Assembly: GCF_958298935.1 (NCBI RefSeq)
Contig: NC_084933.1
Coordinates: 4,633,001-4,697,000, forward strand
DNA length: 64,000 bases
Direction: 5' to 3'
Source of the DNA: Phragmites australis
Lineage: Eukaryota; Streptophyta; Magnoliopsida; Poales; Poaceae
Shown: piece by piece, positions 23,824-35,800 of the stretch
Layout: each line of letters opens with the position of its first letter
Position numbering within the stretch: the first letter of the stretch is position 1
Translations under genes and position numbers: made by a program
Notes under the pieces: generated by a model
Databases searched by the model: none
The model's input: the letters and a program-made list of their open reading frames with translations, nothing else
What the model was told of the DNA's origin: nothing

Positions 23824-26800
23824 TCATAGGCCCACCTAACCGATGAGCAGGAATATATATTGACCATGAAACCCTAGGGAATTTATATACATATATGACT
23901 ATCGTATACAGTAGATTTATACTACTCATCGTCAATTAGATAGAGAACTAATCTAGGGTTTCTAGTGAAACCTTTAAGGGATGCTTTGATTTGCATCTTG
24001 TGAACCTATCCATGCAATGGATATCAAATTTTGTAAGTTTTTCTCCGCATTCTTCGTTTTATCATTTGAGGTTATTTTCGGTGGATCTTTTGATCATCAC
24101 AATTATTCTTGGTATGATCCATCCAAAATCATCATAGAGCATCAAAGTAACGTTCTAAATAGTTTAGTTGGTTGAATTTTTGGAATTCTTGCATAATTGC
24201 CAATTTAGTGTTTAATCTATTATCATCACCATTTGTCATAGTCTAGTTGTGAAAATCATAACTCTAGGTCTAGAGATTTGATTGACTTTATTAATTTTTA
24301 TTGAAATAGTTTCGCATGGTTGTCTAGTTTCTACTATAAAAATTTGAGGGCAATCAAACGGTCGGATGTTTTTTACATCATTTTTAGTGATATGATAGCA
24401 GTCCGTCACGAACTGATTTCGAGATTAAATTGAATATTTGATTGAGGTGATTTAAAATTTGAATTTAACTTCCGCAATCTTTCACCTCCTCTGGTTTGGT
24501 ATTTTACGCATAATCGATCCACTACACCAAAACATCTCATCAGTGCCGGTTCAAAATCGTCATCAGTGACGGATTTTGAACCGATACTGATTACTCGACA
24601 CTGATAGTCACTGATACTGATTATCAGTACCGGTTCGTGGCTAGAACCGGCACAGATATAGTCACTATCAGGTTCTAGCCACGAACCAACACTGATAGTG
24701 ACAATCAGTGCTGGTTCTTATCTCCTCAGCTGTTTTTCGCGTGCGGGAGTTTAAGAACCGGCACTGATACGTCTTCAGTGCCGATTGCTGTCGAACTGGC
24801 ACTGATTGGGTGCTACATATGTGGTGTTCTGTAGCAGTGATCCTACAATTATGCTAATGATGAATAATTTTCATGTGTTAGCGTGTGCTTGATTACCTTC
24901 CAAGTATTATTTTCATGCACTCATATTATGTTCAATGTGTGGGCAAGGGAAAAGAAACGTAAGAAGAAACAAAGAAAAGGCTTTGGCAAGTGTTGCCCGA
25001 GCGCCAAACTGTTCGGCGTGATCATCTTGCCTTCTTCCTCTGAAGTGTGAGTGTGTTATGATTGTGTTGTATCGTGTGTATTTCCCCGAGTGGCTATAGA
25101 TCATTATGAAAACCTGCCTTAAGGTGTACAATCATCCGGTATTAGATATTTAGCGGGTTAAACAGACCGAAAAGTAGTACATGCAGTAAAATAGACAAAC
25201 ATGATACTTCACGGAATAAAATAAACTTTGATGTTATTTATAACTAAGTTCAAGGTTTGTTAAAACAATCAAGCTAATGCACACATTTCTTAAACTAACC
25301 TCAATAATATCAATCAAGCTAATGCACACATTTCTTAAACTAACCTCAATGATATCTTTATAATAACTATTTACATTTTCACACGTAGTGTTTGGAAAGA
25401 TACACTAACTCTAGCTAGAAAATTGCTAAATCATGATAGATAATTTGCTTTGTCATACCACATAAGAAAGGAGGCAGTCAACAGCATCATACAACCGTTC
25501 TTCTTTTATTGGATCCCCAACAAGGTCTGAAGGAATCTTTGACAACAGCAGTACTGCCTTCAGAATGAAAACACAAATGAATGATTAGAATTGTACCCTT
25601 TTGCAGAAATTTCACAGTGAATTGCAAGTATACCAAGCTGAATGTCCTCAAGCAATAACATGCATCCCTCGTTTAGTATAAAAGAAGGAAATGTTCTTTC
25701 TTTGCCACCAGGGTGCAGTCATCTTTATTTGGAACTGAATATCTCTAACATGCTAGGACTGGGTCCGCAAAATACTAAGGGTGTGGCCGGGAGATGTATA
25801 GCTCTCATAATTTTTTAAGCTGGAGCTGACGTAGACAACGGGTGTTTGGGTGAACAATCTTGTTCCTGTTTTAGACTAAAAACATATACTTACACAACTT
25901 TATTTTGACATATATATATATATACACTCTAAATTCAGCCACAATACATGGCGGTTGAGCTCTTCCTAACAGGCACTAGTTCACTTTGTATTAATGAAAA
26001 TCATCACCTTAATGGCTTCTGCAGTAGTATCAGCAATAGGCCAACCATTCTCCCCATTTGATAGAGTCCACGAACCTTTTGCTCTTTCACGGTAGTAACT
26101 TTTGTAATTAGGCATATTCTGGATAACCTACAAGAAGAATATTAACGCCAACTTTTCCACTGATATAAGAATGTTTAATAAAAAACATCAAACTCAATAA
26201 ACCTGAGCATTTTTCATGAATTCATGAGCTTTTCGAAGAGTTGCACCAAGCTCTTCGGTAAGGCCTGTTGAGCAAAAGGCCTGAACTATTAACGCAGTCT
26301 CCCAGGTCTGGCAACCAACATATACCTAGTTTAACAGAAAAACAGAAAAAAAAAATTGTGAAGAACCTAGAATGTTGTATTGGAAAACAGCTAACATATC
26401 CCTTAAGAACCTCAACAGCTCCATAGAGCTCCAGGAATTAATATTTTTTATAGAAATTTAAAAATGCCCACCTAAGTGAAGGCACAACAGATACACAATT
26501 GCTTGGAAATATGCCTCAATTTGGTAGTATTCGACTCTCTAGTCCAATTTCATGGCCCTTACAGCCCTTTCTCAACCTCCATATGATTCGGAAGGAGCAT
26601 ATAGAAAACAAATGCCAGTCTTGTACTTGGATACTACTGTAAAGTAAAATCTGTAAAGCCTACAGTTTTGCCAAGAGAGGCTGGACCAATGACTTATAGT
26701 TTACAATTACAAACACGATTAAGGCTATGTTTGGATAGGTTGTGGTTTTAGAGCTTTTATCTAGCTGAAGAAGCGATGGTGACGGTTGAATTTTAGTCGT

Positions 26801-29800
26801 TAGTTTTTATAATAAATTTTTAGCTTCTCAGCACACTAAAACTTAAAAAAACTTCTCTCAGTCTGTTTCTCAGCTTCTAATTCATTTTAGCCGCAACTGC
26901 TTCCTCATCCGCCAAAAGTCACAGAAACCGATGCCAAAAGCTAGCTCTCGGATAGTTTCTGCCTTTTTAATAAAAACCCAAAAAAGGCCTATTAAAAGAG
27001 GGCCTAATAAGAACGTGAAGCACATTTCTCCCTATTGCACCGAAGGAGGTGTGGACGAGTCGGGTTGTGCTAATTAGCGTGCGTGCGCGCACAACGGCCC
27101 GTGCGCATGACTTTCGACAACAAAACGACAACGCTTGCTTGCTGCTCGCGGTTGCCCTTCCCACTGATGTCTGATGGGGACAGACACATGCATCACCTTC
27201 ATTTTATTCAGAAAACATAGAAAGACTCATAAAAATATTTTCAAAAAAATAATTCGTGAAAACTTTTCACAAAAGGATTTTGTGAAAACATCAAACAAAA
27301 AATGTTGGAATATGTGTCGAATATGTGTACATGGTATGTTACAGATAGACTTAAGTTGTAATTGGGTGGGACTAGGATTAGAGTTATAGTCGAACTCCTA
27401 ATTCCAGGTCTTTAAATATAAGGCATCACCGTTGTAACAAAAAAAAAGAGACTGAAATAGTTGGGGAGGAGCGCCTGTAGTCATGCCCCGAGGATGTAGG
27501 CAACTTGACCGAATCTTGTTAAAAAATATCATGTCTTGTGTGTTTATCTTGTGCTTGGCTTGATAATCTTGGTGATACTTTCGCTAAAATCCTAACAAGC
27601 GGTACCAGAGCCATATTGAAAGATCAAGGGAAGGCACGAGAATATGTTCCACACCGCGCAAGGCTTGCACGGGTCCGGGGAAGAATGGTGCAAGGTGGAG
27701 CATAGCGGCGATCGACGACTCGATCGGTGGATTCGGACACTTCGAGCGTGGCGGCTTGAACCGTCCGATGGGCTGCATCAATGGGGATTCGTCCAGACGT
27801 GGAGATCGGGTTGATGGCGGCTGGGGTTGCTGTTCGATAGGGTCGGTCAGACGTGACGGCCAGTTTCGACGGTGCGGACAAGCGACGGCGGCTTCGACTC
27901 ACGGTCTGATTGACGGGCGGTCAATCTAGATCGGAGCGGCTGTTGTTTGCTCAAGGTGGAGCAGCGACAGCGGTGGTGAAAGTCATGGTGGGCTTCGGAG
28001 GTTGTAAGGGCGTTCGGGATTGTGAAACGGCACGGGTGCGTGTGGACAGGTTGCGCAGCAGTAGGCAGGCAGTTTAGCGCGGCCCAGGCGCGTGGCGAGT
28101 TCGGTGCCATGACGGATCAGGCAGTCGTGTTTCTCTTGGGCAGCTGTGGGCAATACGTGACGCGACGGGACTGAGTCCGGGTCGGAGACGGCACCACACA
28201 GGAAGGCAGAATTGGGCGCAAATCGTGAAACACGCAGGAGACAGGAGTTAATGCAAAATGCAGCGACAGTCCGCAGGCACGCAGGAGACAGGTGGAAGTT
28301 CACGTGCTGCATGTGGACAGGTGGGTCCCATGTTTTGCATGCAAGAGGCTGGCATAGCACGGTAGTATTCAAGTGCTGGTGGTGGGGCTGGAATCTTGCA
28401 TGTTGTGATTATGGAATAAAAAAAATCAACTGCATGTTTTAGTGGGGACTTGGCTGGAGACGTGCGCGTTTTGTAAGAAGACTCAGCTGGTGCCGTGAAC
28501 AACTACGTGTTTGGTACGTGTTCACGTGGAGCACGTGGCTGAGACGGACTGGAGCAGCGGGGCGCATCACGACAGGGTCAGGCGGCAGTGGCACACGTCG
28601 CGCAAGGCGAGATGGCAGAGCTGGCGTGTGGCTGGTTCGGACTCAGAGGTAGGCTCGGGATGGCGCTTTGGACCCACAGAAACAGAATCGAGTCAGACAT
28701 GAAGTCTGTACCGACTTGGAGTTGTCAAGGGCCGACCGGGCTGGGTAATAAATACAAGGCGTGCGAGTGCAGCAACAGAACAGAGCAGAGAACAAAGGCA
28801 ACCGAAGAGAAGTTTATGGAGGGATTGCAAAAAATTACAATCAGGTTGTTCGTGGATCGTTAATTGTGGCGGTTGATGGTGAACGGAGGATTGTGCACGG
28901 GCGGTGTACGAGGCGGTGTACGCGCGGTTCGGTGTGTGCGTGGCGGTGCGTCCACGCGGGGCGCAGGTACGAGCGTGCAGAGGCGCGTTCAGCACACGTG
29001 AGGTACACGTGAGCGGGATTCAGTGGTCTGCGGCAACAGGCAGATGGCGTCGATGGCGTCCAAATTCGAGGTGATGAGATTTGATGGGACTGGCAACTTC
29101 AGGCTTTGGCAGACAAGAGTGAAGGACTTGCTAGCGCAGCAGGGGATCCTGAAGGCTCTTAGCGACAAGAAGCCAGTCACGGTAGATGATGACAAGTGGG
29201 AAGTGATGCAAGCACAAGCGGCGGTGACAATAAGGTTGTGTCTCTCCGATCAGATCATGTACCATGTCCTGGATGAAACATCACCTAAGAAGATTTGGGA
29301 TAAATTAGATGATCAATTCATGTCCAAGACATTGACTCGGAAGCTGTATCTGAAGAAAAAACTGTATGGGCTGAAGATGCAGGAGGGGTCGGATCTTGCT
29401 GAGCACGTAAACGTCTTTAATCAAGTTGTCGTTGATCTTGTGAAGGTGGAGGTGACAATTGATGATGAAGACAAGGCAATTATTCTTCTGTGTTCCTTGC
29501 CAAGGTCTTATGAGCACTTAGTCACAACACTGACGTATGGTAAAGAGGCAGTCAAAGTGGATGATATTCTTGCGGCGTTGTTTGCTCATGAACAAAGGAG
29601 GAAGAACAATGCTGGTGAGAGTTCATCTGGAGATGCTTTTTTCGTCAAGGGTGATCAAGGCAGGGAGACTAACAAGAAAAAGAAGAAGAAGGGGCCACAG
29701 TGCTATAAATGCAAGGATTGAGGACATGTAAGGAAAGATTGTCCAGAACTGAAGAAGGGCGTGGCAAATATTGTGGTTTCCAAGAAAGATGACTCGGATA

Positions 29801-32800
29801 GCGATGGTGATTTTCTCGTGCTATCAAGTGAAAGGTCTTGTGGTGAATCATGGCTGTTAGATTCAACAAGTTTATATCATGCAACATCAAACAAGGAGTG
29901 GTTATCTTCATACTTTGAAGGTGATTTTGGTCTTGCTCACTTGGGAGATGACACGGGTTACCGTGTTATGGGAGTCGACAATATCAAACTGAAGATGTAT
30001 GATGGACAAGAAGTGCTACTCGAGGGTGTGCGGCATGTGCCGGGACTTAGGAAGAATCTAATATCGCTTGGATTTCTGCATGGAGAAGGTTGGTTGTATC
30101 AGGCAATGTCAGATAAGAAGACCTTGAATGTGATGTAGGATGGCAAGACTGTAATGATAGGTGAGAAGACGGGAGGTCATCAGTACAAGCTGAAAGGTGA
30201 AGTCATGGAGGTGAGAGCTGCAAATTTGGTGGAATACTTTCCTGGTGGCGAGGCATCCTCATCAGGCTGTTCAGGATGAGCAGCGGAGATAGACGGCTCA
30301 AGTCTAGGTACACGGAGGTTCACACATGGCGGACTCAAGTTGACGTGCATATTCGTCAAGGTGGAGTTTGTTGGAATATGTGTCGAATATGTATACATGG
30401 TATGTTACAGATAGACTTGAGTTGTAATTAGGTGGGACTAGGATTAGAGTTGTAGTCGAACTCCTAATTCCAGGCCTTTAAATAGAAAGCACCACCGTTG
30501 TAACAAAAAAAAAAGAGACTGAAATAGTTGGGGAGGAGTGCCCGTAGTCATGCCTCGAGGATGTAGGCAACTTGGTCGAACCTCGTTAAAAAATACAGTG
30601 TCTTGTGTGTTGATCTTGTGCCTGGCTTGATGATCCTGGTGATACTTCCGCTAAAATCCTAACAAAAAATCACACCAAACTTTCTTGAAAAATAAAGAGA
30701 AATAGAGATAGAAGAAGAGAGAGAAAGTTATAGAGAGGATGTCAGGCAATGCCACCCTCTCCGGTGGCTACCGTCGGCCGCCGGGGCTGCTCTCGCTTTG
30801 TCACTCCAATGACTTAGTTTCCAACAGAGAGCTCTATGCATTCCTACACATTGACCTTACACATAGTCGGATCAAACCACAAAGAAATCGGAGTCCTGGA
30901 GGTCATGTATTTGAGAGGGACACTACGTGAAAAATGGACAAGGGTGACGGGTCATAACCGTCATGAGTGATGGGTCCCGCATCTGTCATCCCAAACGCGT
31001 TACTGATGATATGTAATAAGTGACGGGTAATGACCCGTCACCAATAAGGTCATTGGTGAGGGGTCAAAACTTGACCTGTCACTTATTAAGATTATTGGTG
31101 ACGTGTCACAACTGTGACCCGTCACTTATGACTTATTTGTGACCCGTCACTTAGAACTGATATACTGTTTTCGCGGTTTTTGGATGCGATAAAAAGTCAA
31201 AAAAAATATTTTTCACCCTAGCCAATCCAACTCAGGCCTATCACCACTCGCCACGTGTCTCTACCTATTTTTTAGTCTGTTTTTAGAATGTGCGTTCCGT
31301 GGGAATCGAACTCGTGACGGCCCCTCGCGCGCGTAGCTGCCTAACCACCTCAACCTCGCGTGCGTCCTGAAGGGACTCGGATAAAAGATCCTTTTAGCTA
31401 TTTTGCTGAGGGTCATAAGTGACGGGTCACAGCTGTGACCCGTCACTTATTACAAGTCATAAGTGACGGGTCACAGTTATGACCCGTCACAGTTATGACC
31501 CGTCACCAATGTTAATTTTACAATAGACATAAAAACCAGTTGACTCGGAGTGCCTTCGGTTAAATGGCCATAACTTTTGCATACGGACTCCGATTTCAAT
31601 ATTTTTTGACTCTACGGATATCAATAGAAAAAGTTACATCTGTTTCTCCCTGATATTATCAGGTTTGGCGAATTTTTCAAGGCCTAAAATAGCTTGGAAG
31701 ATTGAGTTCTCTCCTCCGGAAGCTTCTGTACCGTTTTCGGAACGAGCGTTTGTGTCCAGAGCCATTACCCCTTATATCAAACTTGAGTAGAAATGTACAA
31801 TGGTTCATATTCTAGTGCTTCTGAAGTGAGAAAAAATAAGAGAAAAATAAAATAAAAATAAATTTTTTTAATGTTTGGATCATTTTTTGTATTTCTGAAT
31901 AACGTCATTAGTGACGGGTCATAACTTGGCCCGTCACTTATGACAGGCCTATGAGACCCGTCACCGATGAGTTAGTCATTGGTGACGGGTCAAAACTTGA
32001 CCCGTCACCAATGACTGGCTTACGATGACCTGTGAGTGATGAGTTGTCATTGGTGACGGGTTAAGTTTTCACCCGTCACCAATGACTGGCATTAGTGACG
32101 GGTCACAACTACGACCTGTCACTTTTATCATAAGTGACGGGTCATATTGTAGTGTCTCCTTTGTTTGTTTTTCACATAGTGGGAGAAAGAAAAAAGCAGC
32201 AAACAAATCCCCAATCCATTAAACCCTAGCCACAACAGCATCTGAACCTGGAGCTTGGAATTTCTTTATTTCTTCCCCTTCCTTTTTCTCCCCCTTCTCT
32301 CCCTGCTCCGAACATCAGTGAGGCCAGGCTATACTCTCCAGCGTGCCACCTCCACCCCCAGCCATTCCTCTTTACCACCAGATCCACTTTAGGATCTCTT
32401 CGGAACATAGTATCCTCAAAACGGAATGGGAAAACACAAAATTAGAGTTCCCTAGCAATTGCAATCCTACATGGCCTCAGAACGCAGGAAACTTCCCAGT
32501 AGAGCATTTGGATGCAACACAGTAACAACATAGGGATTGGGAGAGAGATAGACACAAAAGAAAGTTCCAATGAGTTTGGACCTTATGTTAGATTTCCCCT
32601 ACAATTCCTATGAGTTGAGGTATTCTGTAGGAATTTCATAGGATTTCATAGTATGCATTCTCTTATTCTAGACAGTCACATAAGAAATTTTACTATTGGA
32701 CTGGAAAATACTCTTTCTTCCAGTCCCTCCCTCTATTAACCTCTCCCAGTGCTTTGCCTCTTCCTTCCCCCAATCCAAGAACCCAATCCCCCTTCTCCTT

Positions 32801-35800
32801 TCCCAGTCTTTGCTCCCGTAGATCCCCAAACTTCCACGGCTGCTGCTGCCGACCTATTTTGCGCCAAGGAGGACGACCACCTCACTACTACAGAATATAC
32901 CATAAGTAGTGCCCCATCAGTACCGGTTGAATAAAAACCGCGACTGAAGAGGTATCAGTGCCGGTTCTTAACCTCCCGCGTGTGAACAATGATTGAGCTA
33001 TAAAGAACCAGCACTGATATTGACTATCAGTGTCGGTTCGTGTTACAAACCGGCACTGATGTACCGACACATCAGTGCTGGTTTGTAACATGAACCAGCA
33101 CTGATAGTCGGTATCAGTGCTGGTTCTAGCTACGAACCGGCACTGAAACTAAGTTCGGACCCAAAATTTGGGTTGAATCCAGTTTTGGCTCACCAGACGG
33201 ACTATCAGTGCCGGTTCTGATCACAACCAGCACTAATAGATCATTTGTACCCGAAATTTTGATGCAATCTAACTTTGGCTTGAACACATGTTCGGCTCTC
33301 TGGATATTTTTTTCTCGATCGGCTCTTATCCACACGGTGCTGGAGTCTCGATCTCTCCTCTCTCTCTCTCGTCCCCACCGCCTCCTCTCTCCGTTGTCCT
33401 CCTCCTCACTCTCAGCCATTCGAGGAGGTAGTAGGGCGGCGAAGCTCGGGGACGCAACCTCCTTCGGTGAGGCGCATGCGCGGTGATGGGCTCCCACGAT
33501 CGATTCAATGGCCAGGGACGAGGAAGGAGGGCCACGACCTCACCGTGCAGTGGCGGGGCTAGCAGATTAGGGCGGAGCGCGGCCAGATCTGGTTCGGTGC
33601 AAGCGAAGGGAAGGGCCCTTGTGCCCTTTGGTGGCTGGAAGCGAAGAAAGAGGTGGCGGCCCGTCATGTGGTGGCGGGTTGCCCTGGTGCAGATGGTGGT
33701 CGACGGCGACTTCAGGACGACAACCTTGACGGCAGCGTCTGCGGTGACAACGACGGCGATCTCAGGATGGTCGTCGACTTCTATGCTGATGGTTTTCTAT
33801 TCTGTGGTGTCGGCCTTCATGCCACGCGCATGTATGTGTGTGTGTGTTCGCGGCCTGCGTGCTGCGTTTGTCTACAGGAGGGTGGCCTGCGAACCGTCGG
33901 ATTCAGGAGTGACGAGCGGTGGCAGCGGCAGGAGCGGCAGTTGAGCTGGCTCGAAAGAACCGGCTCATTTATTTTTGTTTGGCTCGGGAACCCTTTTTTA
34001 GTGCCGTTTAGAGGCATGAACCAGCACTGAAAAGAACTTTTAGTGTCGGTTCCAGACTCGCCACTTATAGTCACTGACTATCAGTACCGAGTAAAGAGTG
34101 TCGGTTGAAAAACCGGCACTAAAGCCATTTTTCAACCGGCACTCTTATTCCTTTTTGCAATAGTGTCTGCTGTTGTTCTACTTCTTCTATGAGCAAGACT
34201 GTCATATATGTGTTGAATAATTATACAGAGTTGGTTATGTATAGAACTTAAAGTTATATTAGCGGTATATGGCGAAATCCTAGCAGGACTCTAGGTGGAA
34301 TCCTAATAGGATTGATGTAATTAGGCCTCCTCGTAAATATGAGAGAAAGACAGCTATTTGTAACGATGATGGTATAACGAAAGGTTCGAAGGGAGCAGCG
34401 AGTCTGCCAAGAACCCCTTGAAGCAGTTGGTGTTGCTAGTTGGGGAGGAGCACCCGTAGTCATGCCCTGAGGATGTAGGCTTTAGCTGAATATCATTAAC
34501 AAACATCGTGCCTTTGGTGTTGTCTGTGATCGTGTGCATCATCTTAGTAGATCCATCTGTTGCTTCCGCTGATGGCTAATTTCGTAACAAATTAGAGTCA
34601 TGGTTGGATTGAATCCAGAGGTGTTGTGTGGAAGATCACACTAAGGCGTGACAGATTATGCTTCTATAGTGTGTCGTGCAATACACAGACAGTGTAGACA
34701 GACACGGCGCATGGTGGAGCATGACAGCGGCCGATGTTGCTAGTTGGGAAGGAGCATCTATAGTCATGTCATGGGGATGTAGGTTTCGGTTGAACCTTGT
34801 TAACAAACATCGTGCATGTGGTGTCATCTGTAATCATATGCATCATTTTGGTAGATCCATCCGTTGCTTTTGCTAATAGTTAATTTCCTAACAAAGACGA
34901 CCAAGCTGCATGGCAACTCCAATAATGGTGGCTGCTTGGTTCAATCTGTTACTATCCTCTCCTTTCCAGTGATTTCTATTAGAGATGTTTTATGTTGCAT
35001 TATCTTAGATGTATGCATTGATATGGATGAGTTTGTGATTGGTGCTATGCAACCACCGTGAGTACTTGGTATTTGCAGTCAGTGAGTTTTTGTTGCACAA
35101 AATTAATTTTTGTTAATTCAATTAGCTGCTCTAATTTGCAATAGTTTGTGATAATCGTGAGGCCTATTGCACCTGTTTATTTCTGATGTTAATAGTATTT
35201 GTTTCAGTTGATTAGGTAGCAGTATTTGTAGAACTATTTCAGTGGTTGTATAAATTTGACCTTTCTTTTCTTTTCTTTATATATTATCTCTATAACTAAA
35301 ATATCTGTAGTAGTTGTCTCCTTTGACTCGTATTTAATTATGCAGTTTTAGACTAATAGCCTTTAATAGAATTGAAAAGACAAAAAAGATTAGGAGTAGA
35401 ATTAATATGGCTGTCAGTCTACTTGTTTATTCCTTCATTATTCCTAGTAGTGATGTTCGACTTAGAATCAGTTCATGCCGTCACCACCTAGTGGCCAACC
35501 GTTTCCTGTATCACTGCTTGTTGACCCTCGTGCTTCTAAACACGCTAATGCTTCTCGCCTTCCCTATGCTTATAACGGTTTGTAGATAGATAGTTGTCGA
35601 GCACAATAGGTCAGCCTCCTCCTCTATTTCCCTTGCTTCTTTTCTTTCCCGCCTCCTGAATCTTGATTATTCTCTCTCTCTTTCAATCTCTCTCTCTCTC
35701 TCCTTTGCTGTCTACCTTTCTTCCTTTTCTCGTGTCCCTTTTATAGTTCTGACTTGCTTTTATGTTTAGGGAAATTTTGCTCCTGGATATTAGCTCGATG

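Larger units (their letters stand above)
27303..30664 (+). mobile_element. Ty1-copia retrotransposon, internally deleted, both LTRs and TSD AAAAA
   Basis: 3362 bp. LTRs start TGTTGGAATATGTG and end AAAATCCTAACA. Flanks are AAAAA at 27298-27302 and 30665-30669 (low complexity, so weak as a TSD). The sequence right after the left LTR, GGTACCAGAGCC, fits a methionine-initiator tRNA primer site. Inside are a 1.4-kb GC-rich leader, gag, and part of protease; integrase, RT and RNase H are gone. It lies in the 11.5-kb OSC intron, opposite to the gene's strand. Confidence 0.92.

Noticed and set aside
27600..29020. Several GC-rich ORFs in both directions
   Set aside because: They lie in the copia leader between the LTR and gag, overlap each other and have no family features.
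33483..34030. A host gene on the plus strand
   Set aside because: Overlapping ORFs on both strands and no splice structure; better read as captured DNA within a CACTA element.
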